In this document: positions 1-12,300 of the stretch, piece after piece
Layout: the number at the start of each line of letters is the position of its first letter
How positions within the stretch are numbered: position 1 is the stretch's first letter
NCBI GenBank assembly: GCA_019925105.1
Contig: JAHGAU010000005.1
Location: 806,001 to 870,000 of the forward strand
DNA from: Niebla homalea
Lineage: Eukaryota; Ascomycota; Lecanoromycetes; Lecanorales; Ramalinaceae
Reading direction: 5' to 3'
Length of the DNA: 64,000 nucleotides
Program-made: the position numbers and the translations under genes
Notes under the pieces: generated by a model
What the model was told of the DNA's origin: nothing
What the model saw: only the letters and a program-made list of their open reading frames with translations
Database searches by the model: none

Positions 1-1957
1 CTAACATCATCACCGTATTCCTCGTCATCATCAGCATCGCCAGCGATAGCAGCCGTTCTGGTTGTTCCATCTTCGTGGCCAATGTCGTACCCTGCGATAC
101 TGTGCTCTCGCGAGCCATACATTGAGCCATCGTCATCACCAGCAATGCTGCCAGCGCCGAAAGATGACTCCTGAAGAGACACTCGAGAGATAGTTGCGGC
201 GAGCGGCCCTCCAGCAGTTGCCGGTGTAAGAGCTTTGCTACTGAATCTCGAGGCATCCGCTTTACCGCTTTCTCCAGAGCTGTCTGAGACGGCGTTTCCG
301 GCTTTGGCCTCGCGCAATAATGCTTCTCTCCGTTGGTTCTGACGTTCTTGCTCCTTGGCCTCGTCCTTGGACCACTGTATAGCATTGTTCAGAGTCCAAA
401 ACCATCTTTTGGCTTCCACCTGATGATTGGCCTTGAGATGATATTTGACAGAAGATTTCCCCTGGACTTCAAAACGCGTCTTGTCCTGCGGATCCATGTG
501 GAGTTTGGCGATGCGCATATTGATAGCACCACGACAAGCAGAGCCTGCATCGTCTAAATGCTTTCACCATCAGAGGGGCTCACTACAAAGGCGAGCCGAG
601 TGCTTACCTTGATGCTTGTAATAACTCATTACTCCATCCTCCAGCACAAACCAACGCAGTTTCCACCCAGTAGTATAGTTTACCCATTTCTTCAGATACC
701 CTTTCATTTCCCTCGCATCTTTCCCACCCGGCGTGCCATCAGAGGCTTGGGCATTGTTACTGCCAAGGACGGCCTTCTCCTGGACCCCCCTTTGTGCAGC
801 GGCTGCTGCAGGGGACTTCTTTATAATGACTTTTGTTTTTTCATCTTTGGTGACATCCTGAGGCAGCTTACCCTTACGATCCCGACGAAAGGGATCCGCA
901 CCGTGCATCAGCAGAATCTGTATCAATCTTGTGTCTTTGGCACGTGCGGCCTCGTGCAATAATGTGCCACCTGATTGTGTAGTGGCCAGGTCGGTGGGGA
1001 GCTCGCCACTGTTCACGTCGAGACAAGCTTCCACCCTTGGATCCTCCAAAACCCTTTCGAGCTGGTCGTAGTCCTGCCTGCTAACCAGGCTTTGAATCTC
1101 TCTACCCTTACGGTCAAGAAACAGAGACCTCGCCAGTTGCAATCGTTGGAATATGTCAGGGGTCTTGGCCAGGTCAAGAGCGGACTTTCCATGGTAATTC
1201 ACAAGACTATCATTCGTTTCCTTCTGATCAAGTAATAAACGTACTGTGGTAGGGCGTCCAAGCATAGAGGCTAGATGTAGAGGGGTGTTCCCGTCCTTAT
1301 CTTGCGCATTCACATCTATCGCAGCTCCAGGCGTTGCTCGAGCTGCCGAGAGGACTTGCTCGACCACTGGAGGGTCTGCACATTGGATGGCGAGGTGTAA
1401 TAGCGTCGTCCCCTCAAGGGTGCCCGAGGTGGTTGCTGCGGCAGCAGTCTTCCCTCCATCTTCAGTGATGGCAGGCATCGTTGAAGTGTCGCTCACAGCT
1501 TTGAAGATAGCTGCACTATCACCGCTCCTTAGGACTTCGAAAAGCTTGAACATGCGAACAGATTGTTGGATGGTTGGCTTGACATCTTGGGATTGGATCT
1601 GGGCAGATGAACCGCGATGTAAGGCTTGCATGCTGGGAGTTGTAGCATCCGATTGACCTAGGCTCCCTTTACTCTTGTGTTTCGGAGGGCGGAGGGATCC
1701 AGATGAGCGAGGGGAGTTGCTCGCATCGAGTATAGGAGACGGAGGTCCAGAGCCACTGTCGGAGGCTGCAACGCTGGCTGCCTCCCCATCAGTATTATCT
1801 CGCTTGGACTTGTCTCGGAGCAAGAGAGATTTGGCAACAGCAGACTTCGAGCGCTTGTGGCTGTTCAAGGATCAATCAGCATTTGTCCCCTTGGAATATG
1901 GCGGAAGAGAGGGGGGGGGGGGAAAGCTCCGGACCTCTCTGCAGATGGGTCTGACAT
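1..1957 (-). CDS. Oxysterol-binding protein homologue, Osh1/Osh2 type (ankyrin + PH), 3' end outside window
   Basis: Probable lipid-transfer protein moving sterol or phosphoinositide at membrane contact sites. Exons read on the minus strand are 1957-1935, 1860-608 and 554-1 (continuing). The first exon is only 23 bases and encodes MSDPSAE plus a split serine codon, joining in phase to SHKRSKS. This start is chosen because the long frame reaches a stop just upstream without an ATG. Visible domains are a Ser-rich leader, two ankyrin blocks (motifs DGNTPLHLA and GGTLLHEAA), then a PH domain starting [13 protein letters not shown] and continuing across the second intron to [13 protein letters not shown]. 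The C-terminal ORD with its EQVSHHPP fingerprint would lie beyond base 1, so it is inferred, not seen. The first intron contains a run of eleven C and uses a GTCCGG donor. Confidence 0.88.
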
Positions 1958-2881
1958 GGTAGCAAAGCAAGAGGGCAACAAATGCCTCAACTAATTCTAG
2001 GTGCCACCAACTGCTGCCAATTAGAATTCTGGGTTATCGATGCAAACATGCCACTGATGCCACGTTGGAAGGGAACTGGGTGCTGGCAGAGGCCTCGGAG
2101 GCTGAACTTATAATACCTAAGGTACGGATTAGGTACCCCGGTTAAGGGAAGGTATTTAACCTTGATTGAAGGCTTGTTACGAGATAGCATATTCAAAATC
2201 AATGTCATTTCCTTGGCATTTTGACTCCTCGACGAGGAGTCCTCGCCGACCCAACTGCGTACTGTACACCAAATTTTATGCTTACACTGAATACTCGTCA
2301 ATACTTAAAAGCCCCCTTTCCATTAAGGGTCTTGGTTTCTGATTCTTATGAAATATTCTGTATGTGAAACCTGAAGTGTAGCTTATTGTTAACAATTCAT
2401 TAGACGTCCTTAGATATTAGACATCCAGGAGAAGGTATTACACAGGTGGGGGTGGAGTCAAAATGCCAAGGAAACGGCATGGATCTTGAATATGGCGCTA
2501 ACCAAGGAACGGCCTCCTTCGCTGCCCGCTGCCTGACCTTCCCTTCGCAATATGTTTATCAGTTTGGTAGCACCAGAACATAGCGTTTCAAGAATTCGAC
2601 AAGCTCTCAACGCAATCACAGACCCGGAGTCTCACGTACTGGACCCAATGTTTAGCTGAGAGATTCCTGATTCGCTATGGCGTTCGTTCTCTGTACATTG
2701 TGGATACCCAAATATACAATCACGAGTAATCTGATGCACAGATGCGTTTGAGTTCGACGACTGCCATCGCTGAAGTTCTTTCTCTTGCAAGCGCAGCAGC
2801 ATCTCCTCGTCCACAAAAGTTGCAGTCGATTGGTCTTCTCCGTCGTATCACATCCCCACATCTCCACCGTTCATCCTGCAT
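1958..2881. other. Intergenic region, 924 bp
   Basis: Upstream region of the Osh gene and downstream region of the coiled-coil gene. No supported gene. It holds an 11-base palindrome TACCTAAGGTA at 2114-2124 and an inverted repeat at 2224-2240 (arms ACTCCTCG/CGAGGAGT around one A). Short ORFs on both strands here show no recognisable domain. Confidence 0.6.
2224..2240. repeat. Perfect 8-bp inverted repeat
   Basis: ACTCCTCG, one base, then CGAGGAGT. It lies about 270 bases upstream of the Osh start codon. It could be a protein-binding site or a small hairpin; nothing in the sequence decides which. Confidence 0.5.
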
Positions 2882-4635
2882 TCAATTTGTCTGTCCTACA
2901 GGCGCACTGATCTGCCTCCTCGTTCCCTCCGCTGTTTTGACTGGAGTCCTCCCAAGGCCGGTGGCAAAGCTCCTCGCCCTCCCTCTTCGAAGACGGATTT
3001 GCTCCAGCGCTTCCTCTCTGCTAATGCCTCCAGGAGTGTTTGGCGCAGGGCTGAAGAGAACATCGTCTGGCTTGAGGGGCACTGATGACGTGAATGTCGT
3101 TGCCGTGTGTATCGTCATCGGCTGCTCTCCGGGAGGAGTGGGCAGAAGGCGAGGAGTGTGCGGCAGGTTTTCTCGGTCGCGTATATCAGAATCGCAAACT
3201 TCCTTGTTTACGTGAAGGTCCGTCACACATAGCTGGCGCGGTGCGACCTGATCATGCTGGGCTACTATATGTTCTGACGCGTTTGTCTTCGAAAACGTGC
3301 CACTATCCGGTGAGAAAACGACGTTGGAAGTGCGAGCCTCGTGGGGAGCTTGTGTTCCTCCTTCAGCCGGTGACGAAAGCACAGCGGGAGCGGTCGGCAT
3401 GCTCTCCGGGTTCATGATGACGTCCTGCTCTTCTTCTTGTGTATTGTCGATTAGACGCTCGACAATCTCCTCACATCCCTCGCGAAATACTTGTTTGGTG
3501 TCATGCTTCTCAGCGATGCGGCACGAGCAGATACCGAATTGGCACTCCATGTGCAGGAAGTGTGCCTCCTCCTCAGCCTTTGTCCGTAATCGTTTCTCTC
3601 GCCTTAGATCCTGTGCCAGACATACGAAGACTTCATCCTCCTCGGCTGGTAGTAATGGATCTAGATTCTCCTTCACGCTCTCTCGCTCCTCCCTTCTCCG
3701 CTTTCTTGGGCTGGCAAATTCCTCGGTCGCGCCGGGAGAGGGTAAAGCGATGGCTCCCTGCGCTGCAGCCTTCTCAACCTCCTCATTTGCAAGTGTCTGT
3801 TTCAAGGCGTTTCGCTCTTCCTCTACGCCAACCAACATGGCCTTTAGTACTTCGGAGTCCTTTTGTAGTCCCGTCAGCTGGCATTGCACGTGGAAGATCT
3901 CCTGCTCCTTCTGAATCTTTATGCGCCTTTGACTCTCCATTTCTTCTCGCATCAGGGTATATCTGTTCCGCGCAGTTTTGAGCTCCTCTTGCATATTCAC
4001 AAGCGTACTCGACGACTTGAAGGCTTCCTTTCTCGCTCTCCGCACCTCCTTCTCAAACACATGCCGTTCATACGATTGTGTCTCGCGTGTTCTTTGGAGC
4101 TCTTCCTGAAAATGACAGCTCCATCAGCAAGTGCGAGGCCAAGGGGCCTCTGCAGGTAAACAAGTGTTGCACATACCTGAACGGCCTCCAATCTCTCGCC
4201 CACCCTCCTCTCCCTACTTCGACCCTCTTCGACTTCCATTCGTAAACTCTCATTGCCATCCCTGAGCCGTCTGCTCTCCCCCTCAGCCTCCTCACGGCCC
4301 AAGATCGCCCTTTTCAGCGCGGCCTCATTATCCTTTCGTCGCTGCGCCGCCTCCTTGGCCAGGCCGTTAAATTGTGCGACTTTGCCTTGAACATCCGAAG
4401 ACCCACGGCAGTGACTATAGCCGCTATTGCACTCATCTAGTAGATACGGCATCGAGGATGGCAGCGAAGGTGAGTGAGCCAGTCGATGTTGATATTGGAG
4501 CGGTTGTTGTTCCTGTTGATGTGGGGCAGCCTGTCGATTGACGCGCTCTGGGGAGACGGGCCAGAGAGGAGTGCCAGGAGAGGCAGGAAACTGGTAAACG
4601 GGCTCCATAGTGATCTGATGATTATGGAAGCTCAT
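2882..4635 (-). CDS. Coiled-coil protein, probably spindle-pole-body associated
   Basis: Two exons on the minus strand, 4635-4177 and 4105-2882, give about 560 residues. The 71-base intron joins GERLEAVQ to EELQRTRETQ in phase. The N-terminal 60 residues are Pro/Gln-rich. They are followed by a long charged coiled coil (about residues 70-280; GREEAEGESRRLRD, EKEVRRARKEAFKSSS, EELKTARNRYTLMREEME), a short Cys-containing segment ECQFGICSCRIAEKH, and a disordered tail with a conserved-looking C-terminal helix SREEALEQIRLRRGRARS. From memory this resembles mould proteins annotated as spindle pole body formation-associated; I cannot verify that here. The start could be Met 4635 or Met 4608 (MEPVYQFPASPG), the latter looking more like a natural N terminus. 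Function is therefore tentative; gene structure is firm. Confidence 0.65.
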
Positions 4636-6296
4636 ATATCCAAGACCACGCAACCCTGTAACAGAAAGAAGTTCCTACTTCTCGACTGTTCGCGTCAGTC
4701 CGAGTGTGTGGTAAAACGCCGAACCACTAGAGTTGACCGAGCAACAGCCCTACGAATATCTCCTCAATTTGTTGAATCGCGTTCGAATCTTTTCACATTC
4801 ATAGCACCCACTCTGTCGACGGTCGATGTCTTTGATGACTTTTTGTGGATTTTTGGAAGGAACTATGTGGACAGAAAGCACGTTGATGATGTGGAAACAT
4901 CTTAATCTTGACAGTGTGTTCACGGCCTTTCTCACCGTGCCATCCTCGTATAAACGCGAGGCAGCCTTGCAAGAATTAGTTAGTCCTTGTAGCAAGTACC
5001 TTGAGTAATCAATGTTGTCAAAATTTGAAACTGCCTAATGTGAAGATCATCAAGATGAGAAATCTTGTCGAAGTGAGCGTTTTTCAGGCTCCCCAACGAA
5101 TCGTACATCACCGTTGTACAGATTTTGTCTCCCTGTAGGTGAGAGTTCATAGAAGAATACCGAGAACTAATCGACATATGACGATATTCACATACAAGGC
5201 AAATGAATGGCTCCCACATTCAAAAACATGGTTGACGTCAGAAGCAAGACGACGAGTCAGGTTCGATCTGGCACGCTCAATGCTCCCAAAAACCTGACAG
5301 AAGCGAAGAGAAAGCCTCCGGGATCTACTAGCCTATGCATAATATGGAGTCAATATAATTTCGCAATATGAAAAGCTCACCAAATATCAGTGAAACCATT
5401 ATAACCCTCTTGAGATATATTACTCTAAAATGAAACACGGCGTCAAAAATCCTCTATATGCTCCATGACTTCCGAGACATGAATGAGACCGGAAGTAACG
5501 CCTCCGAGATCTCTTTACCGGTAGGTAATAGAGAATAACGGACATGTCAAGATAGAGGGCGCATTGACGGACGCACTTGAAGACCCTTTGAATGAGCCAA
5601 TGCTCACCGTCCCAACGTCTGACAGCACAACACAGTTGCGAGCACACGGATTTCGATCCTACAACAATGTCGGGAGGAATGCACGTACTGAGAACGAACA
5701 TTAGGCATTCAAGTTGAGCAATGTTACTAATTGCAGAAAGGTTTATCAGCAATCCACATCTGTCATACACTTGATTAGCTTGGCCACGACAATCAGACAC
5801 TCATGCAAAATAGATGTATCGCTGTAATCTCAGAAGGTCTCCAAGAAAGAATCCACATCGTGTTTTCAGAACAGGTCTGTGATAAATTCTGATTTTTCAT
5901 CATGGAAGAATAAAACGTATTTGGCAAAAAAAAGCTCAATCCAAGTGCGATAGCACAGGCTTTTGAAACGTACCTAGGCCTCTACTGTTGTGAATACCCT
6001 CCCATGCATGATGTAATAACTCATTATTCTCATTATCCAAGATGACAACAAGGTCTGGTGTCAGTATTATTGATTTTGGATCATCTTCCACTTCATGCTT
6101 GCCTTTTACGCAATCATTGTAATGTCTGAAGCCATCGACAGACGACAAGACAGTACGCAGATAAACTATGGAACCATAGACTCGCTGATGTCGCCCGCCT
6201 TAATGATAAGCCTCCCCTCAGGTGCATAGATCGGTCATCGCGCTCAAACGGTGGCGTAATACGGAAGTTTGTGCACATGATGCACAAGCCTGAAAC
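4636..6296. other. AT-rich intergenic gap, 1.66 kb, with broken minus-strand ORFs
   Basis: No intact gene is supported. Composition looks visibly more AT-rich than the flanks. Four minus-strand ORFs of 70-126 residues lie in a row (6148-5936, 5800-5420, 5219-4980, 4995-4750) without recognisable motifs. One segment, AASRLYEDGTVRKAVNTL, faintly resembles a tetratricopeptide helix pair. The block could be a decayed gene or ordinary spacer. It also contains the promoter of the coiled-coil gene at its left end and the MFS 3' region at its right end. Confidence 0.4.
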
Positions 6297-8624
6297 TTAT
6301 CCCATGTTCGCCGAGTACCTGCCTCGCGACCGTAACTTCTTGCCGTAGATCGAGAATACGAACGGAATTGGGATCAAAAGAACGGCGAAGAATGCAAATG
6401 TGCTTGAAGCCCAAGGTATTCCAAGCGTGTGGTACATAGGATCAACGAAAAGCTGTACAATCATCTGGTCAGCACGTTCTTACCGAATATCAACGAGACT
6501 TAGAACCTCATCTGAAGAGCCATACCGGAAAAGAGGCTGCGAAGCAGGACCGTAAGAAGGTATTAGCAGCAATTGCACTTGCTGCATACTTCTGGAACGT
6601 ATCAATCAGATAATTTAAAGCGCTCTGAAAGATGGTGAAAAACCCGAAGCCCATCAGAGCAGCACCGATGCAAGGCACAATCCAGTGTATCGACTTGCTG
6701 GACGTCCATCCGAAAATGAAAAGGCCACCTGCGAAGAGAAATGATCCAACCATCATTGGCGGAAGCCGAGCTTCAGGTACTGCTTTGTTATCATTTGCAG
6801 CAAAACGGTGATTGTAGTAAGATTGGTTGACGACATTGGCAGCACCGCCAATCAAGATCCCAATCAAGAGTGCCAGAAATGGGAGGGCCCCAACCAAATG
6901 ATTCCAGCCTCGTTCTTCTTGAAACTCGATAGGGAACGCTGCCAGGTTGGCGTACAGAATGCCATATACGAAAGAAGCCTTGGAAGAGGGGTATCAGTAT
7001 TTGCGACTTGCTCTTGCCCTTTCCTACTTACGTATAAAGCGACGAAGAAGCATATCGGGGTCAAGAGCATCTGGAAGGGTCGTACACCGAATTTGATGGC
7101 CATCTCCTTGAGCGACACATCCCACTCCTCAAATGCGGCATGGAGAGCCCAATTGCCTGTCTGAAAACGAAGCCTTCGAGCTTTGAAGACAAGAAGTCGC
7201 TGAGGATAACTTTCGTCCAAGATGAGTACGTCGAGGATGAGGAAAGTCATCATCAATATGCCGGTAAGATACTCAGTCCCTGAATGAGGTCAAGGGTCAG
7301 GATCGCAGCTATTATGACTAAGTGACTGTACTCTTATATTGCACTCAACTAGAGCCGACTTCTTCGTCACCGGTTGAAACGTTCTTGCGGATACACATGT
7401 TTGATTGCAACTGATGAAAGAAATCAACAAATAACGCTTCAACGCTGTTCCAAGAGAGGTTATCAAAATGACGGGTCAATCGTCATACAGAACCAGATGA
7501 AATTGGATCTGATTGCCCAAATAAAAAAGAGTAATGCACCGAGGCAGTTCCAGAGTAAATGTGTGTATCAGACTGGCTAACTTACATCTCCATCGTAGAT
7601 AGCTTTGGGTGACTGCCCCTCCCACTATTGGGCCCAAAACAGGTCCGCCGACGACGGCAAAGGCGTAGCCAACGATGGCATTGCCACGCTGGGTGGGTGC
7701 CCAGACTATTTTTGGAACATTAAGTGAGTCACGACTCGATGGCTTTGGACCTGGGGGGATATCACGTACTATCGCCAAGGACACCTCCGGTGTTTGTTAC
7801 AGGCTAGTCAACATTTTGCAGTCAGCTTCGCACTGCCCTGACACTATGTCCGTGCCGGTCAAGCTCTGAATTCGCCTCATTGCATTGTACGATTCCTAGT
7901 CCAATCTACAAACTTGGGGAAAATGTGCCAGAAGCTGACTTACAGCTGAGCCAAAGAAACCAGTAAAGAATCTTGTAATAATTATCGTCTGAATGTCCTT
8001 TGCCGCGGCCGTAGCAAACGAGAAAACGGCAGCGAGAAAATACGGGACAAGTACGGCTGGTTTTCTTCCTTTGGCTTCGGAGAGGGGTGCCCAGATCAAA
8101 GGTCCCAGACCAAAGCCACAAAGCAGAGCACTGAGACCCAACAGTGAGACTTCTGTGCCAACGTGGTATTGTTCGGAGATCTGCTGAATAGCAGGCGAGT
8201 ATCTACCAAGCTATTCAGCGAGGGATGCGCCAGATACGAGGGGCACCACTTACACGCTGCTAGCCCAGGTACTACCCATAGTGGTGAGGCCATAGAGTAG
8301 AGTGGTAACGATCTTCTTGCGAAAAGGCCAATTGATGGGTCGGTATGGGTCATCCGGACCGTCGAAGTCCACCAAGACGTCATGACCAGTTTGGACATGT
8401 GAAAGAGGGTGGTCAAATTGTTCGGGTCCCCGAGACCGAGTTGTGTGTCTTCTTGCTAAGCTCTGAATGCGGCTCACCCGTCCACTGGTAGAAGCTTGGC
8501 TTAAGCCAAGGTTGTCTTGGTTTTCGGCCTTTTCTAGGTCGGAAAGGTGATGCGGACTAGAGCTTTCGCTGGTACTCATTTCGGGTGCATTTTCGTGACT
8601 GACTCTGCTTCTAATTGACGCCAT
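6297..8624 (-). CDS. Major facilitator superfamily drug:H+ antiporter (DHA1 type)
   Basis: Predicted plasma-membrane exporter of small molecules by proton antiport; the substrate cannot be told. Seven exons on the minus strand (8624-8254, 8202-7944, 7803-7770, 7705-7586, 7279-7032, 6978-6526, 6452-6297) sum to 546 codons in one frame. A cytoplasmic Ser-rich N terminus of about 95 residues ends in DPYRPINWPFRKK, the entry typical of polyamine/drug DHA1 carriers. Motif A is seen as PLSEAKGRKPAVL after helix 2. Antiporter motif C is GGPVLGPIVGGAV in helix 5. The two six-helix halves are separated by a charged loop containing WALHAAFEEWDVSLKEMA. One exon is only 34 bases and the fourth intron is long for a mould (306 bases). 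It diverges from the DIP2-like gene across a 686-base promoter region. Confidence 0.87.
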
Positions 8625-9310
8625 ATTAGTCCGCAGGTCTGATCTCTCGACGTGGGAAAGCAGGTCAACGAGGAGGCAAAAAATTCTTTGGGTTTGTACT
8701 TGTCCATGGTGATGGGATGACGTACTTCAACTGCAAATTTTCAGTTTTAGGTCGTTCTGCTCGCCAACCTCGGGCACTTCCAGGGCTCGGAGTGCCGTTC
8801 GAACCACTGTTCTAGGTACCTAGTTTGGGTACTGTTGTACCTTACCTTACCTTGTTCGAAGACGTAGACTGCTTGTAGCATTGTGCGCTTCGTACCTACT
8901 ACTTAGGTAAGGGAGCCTGAGTACTATTTTCCCTGTATGGGTTCGTCCGATTTAGGACAGAAGATCGAATCTAGGACTCACCCTCATCATTCCTCTATTT
9001 GCTGCCCGCCTACGGTCCTGGTGGCCGCCCTCACTCGTTAATACCAAGGGACGCATACAAGCGCAACAGCCTGGGCAAAGCAGCATTGTGCCTCTTCAAA
9101 TATGACAAACTATCTCTCTACTACCAGCAGGCTTAGCTACTTTCCATGAGACGTTCGCACGTCGGAAAGCTCCTTATACGAGACAGCCTTGGATTCTTAG
9201 GACATTCGCTGCGACAGGAATTAGTGAGAGCTAGAATGTTGATGTAGCCAGCCTCGTCATTGTTGCCCACGGAGCAGCTGCGCTTACATTTTGGATCAGC
9301 TCACTTTGCA
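8625..9310. promoter_or_regulatory. Divergent intergenic region between MFS transporter and DIP2-like gene
   Basis: Holds the two promoters. It contains the perfect 12-base palindrome CTAGGTACCTAG (8812-8823), a triple TACCT-like run (GTACCTTACCTTACCTTG around 8838-8855) and CTTAGGTAAGG near 8903-8913. No TATA box or known factor site is identified with confidence. Confidence 0.5.
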
Positions 9311-12300
9311 ATGGCTGAGGACAACGCAGAGTTGCAGCAAAAGCTGAGAGACCTCGACGTCGAGTTGGAAGAGGGCGAGATCACGCAAAAGGGCTACCAA
9401 AAGCGGCGCACACTGATTCTCTCTCTTTTCCTGGCACCACCCAGTGAGCCAGGAAAAGGGTTACGAGTGCACACTCCAGACGACTCCTCACACCCATCCA
9501 ATGATGGTTCCCGAGCCGCTTCTCTTGCTGCGCTCACACAAAGATCTACATCCCCCAGGACGGATGTGGTCCCGCCTACAACTGGGGTTGCTACCCAAGA
9601 AGAGTCTCCATACAGGCAAGGAGGGCGTTTAGGAGTCCGGAATCCTAGTCCAGGGCCATCCTCCGTAAGCCATGAATCTTATGACACCAGCCAAGATAGA
9701 AGTAGGCAGCCGACTATGCTGGAGTCTCAATACGCCTTCAACCCAGAGCATCAAAGCGAGGAGATTGAGCCCCATGGTGAGGCAAGTCTTGGAAGCGATG
9801 ACCCTCAGACCCGCAATTCCACCATGCTCGACCAAGCGTATTTCCAGGACTTTGCCGGTCATCAGCATCCAAGTCAACGTGACAGCTACGGTGGCGGTCC
9901 CCAGCGATATTCCACCACTGAGGCCTTCTCGCCTACCGCCAATACTGCACCACCCATGCTGAGGAACAGCGATCTACCACCTACGGCTACCCTTGGACAT
10001 CTCCTTCCTTTGGAGCCTCGTGAGGTCCCTTTCGCCGTGTACGACCCTCATAACGGCAATATACCCATGGCCAAGTTTGACAACATTGCACTGGTCCTCC
10101 GCCATCGAGCGAAGACGACCTCGAAGCAATCTGCATATTGGGTCTTGGACCAAAAGGGAAAAGACATATCATCAATAACGTGGGAAAAATTAGCGAGCCG
10201 GGCTGAGAAAGTAGCACAAGTCATCAGGGACAAGAGTAATTTGTACCGAGGCGATCGGGTTGCGCTCATTTATCGTGATGTTGAGATCATCGACTTCAGC
10301 GTGGCGCTCATGGGCTGTTTCATTGCAGGGGTAGTAGCTGTTCCCATCAATGATTTTGACGTGTCGACAACGACCAACTTGGCCGACTACCATAGATTGA
10401 ACGTCATCCTGACTACAACGCAAGCGCATCTGGCGTTGACTACGGATGTCAATCTGAAAACCTTCCAACGAGACATCACTGCGAACAAGCTCAATTGGCC
10501 ACGTGGTGTCGAATGGTGGAAGACGAATGAATTTGGCAGCTTCCACCCAAAGAAAAAGGAAGAGGTTCCCCCATTGGTGGTGCCAGACCTTGCCTATATC
10601 GAATTCTCGAGGGCTCCGACCGGGGATTTGCGCGGTGTGGTCATGAGCCACAAGACCATCATGCACCAGATGGCCTGCTTGAGTGCTATCATTCATACGG
10701 TCCCAACCAACGGTAACGATACCTTCAGTTCCGGCCTGCGGGATCGATCGGGAAGATTAGTGACTGGCCCTAGTTCTGGTGAGGTCCTCCTGAGCTATCT
10801 TGATCCCCGACAAAGCATTGGACTCATTCTCGGTGTGCTGATGACGGTCTATGGGGGCCATACCACCGTGTGGATGGAACCCGCCGCTGTGGAAACCCCC
10901 GGACTCTATGCAAACCTCATCACGAAACACAAGGCGACTTTGATGGTGGCAAATTATCCTGGGCTGAAGCTTGCCGCATACAATTACCAGCAGGATCCGA
11001 TGGCAACCCGGAATTTTATGAAGAAGTTCGAACCCAATTTCTCTTGTGTCAAATTGTGTTTGATCGATACCTTGACCGTCGACAGTGAATTCCATGAAGT
11101 CTTGGCCGACCGCTGGTTTCGCCCTCTGCGCAACACGAAAGCATCTGAGTTGGTAGCCCCAATGCTTTGTCTGCCAGAACACGGCGGCATGGTGATCAGT
11201 GTGCGGGATTGGCTTGGCGGAGAGGAACGAATGGGATGTCAATTGAGGATCAATGGCTACGATGACAATGAGAGCATAGATGAGAAGCAGGACGACTCCC
11301 CATCCCTGCCGAGCAATACGTATGGTAGCTTGATTGGAGGAGGGTCCAAAAAATCCAAGATGCCAAAGGGCAGGACTGAGCTGAGCGAGGTGCTGCTGGA
11401 CAAGGAATCCTTGAAGACCAACGAGGTTGTGGTGGTGGCAATGGGTGCTGAAGCCCAAAAAAGGGCGGAAACTGAGCAGAATTGCGTCCGAGTGGGAGCA
11501 TTTGGATACCCCATACCAGACGCAACTTTAGCTATTGTCGATCCAGAAACGAGTCTGCTTTGCACGCCCTACGTGGTGGGCGAGATATGGGTCGATTCGC
11601 CTTCACTGTCTGGAGGTTTCTGGGCCTTGCCCAAACACACCGAGACAATCTTCCACGCTCGGCCTTATCGATTTCACCAAGGGAACCCAACGCCGATGGC
11701 TGTGGAGCCTGAATTTCTCCGAACTGGTCTCCTCGGATGTGTCATTGAAGGTAAAATTTTCATTCTGGGGCTCTACGAGGATCGAATCAGGCAGAAAGTG
11801 GAGTGGGTGGAGCATGGCATGGAGGTCGCCGAGTATCGCTATTTCTTCGTACAGCACTTGATCCTCAGTATCATGAGGAATGTCCCCAAGATTCACGATT
11901 CTACGGCCTTCGATGTCTACGCCAATGACGAACATCTCCCCGTGGTCATTCTTGAGTCGTACGCTGCCTCGACCGCGCCTACTACATCTGGTGGCCCTCC
12001 GCGGCAGCTTGACACAGTCCTTCTGGATTCATTATCAGAGAGGACCATGGAGATCTTGCTGCAGGAGCACCACCTTAGGGTCTATTGCGTGATGATCACG
12101 GCTCCTAACACTTTACCCCGGGTTGTCAAGAACGGTAGGAAGGAGATCGGTAATATGCTTTGCCGAAAGGAGTTTGACTCTGGCTCTCTTCCTTGTGTGC
12201 ACGTCAAATTTGGCGTAGAGCGCGCAGTCCTGAACCTGCCGTTAGGGATTGATCCAGTGGGAGGTATTTGGTCGCCGCCGTCTACAGTTGCTCGACAAGA

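Noticed and set aside
1246..1656. Plus-strand ORFs opposite the Osh gene
   Set aside because: Mirror frames of a recognised coding region; no motif of their own.
4765..4795. tRNA-like GCGTTCGAATC sequence
   Set aside because: A T-loop-like string only; no matching acceptor stem, A box or anticodon arm at the right distance.
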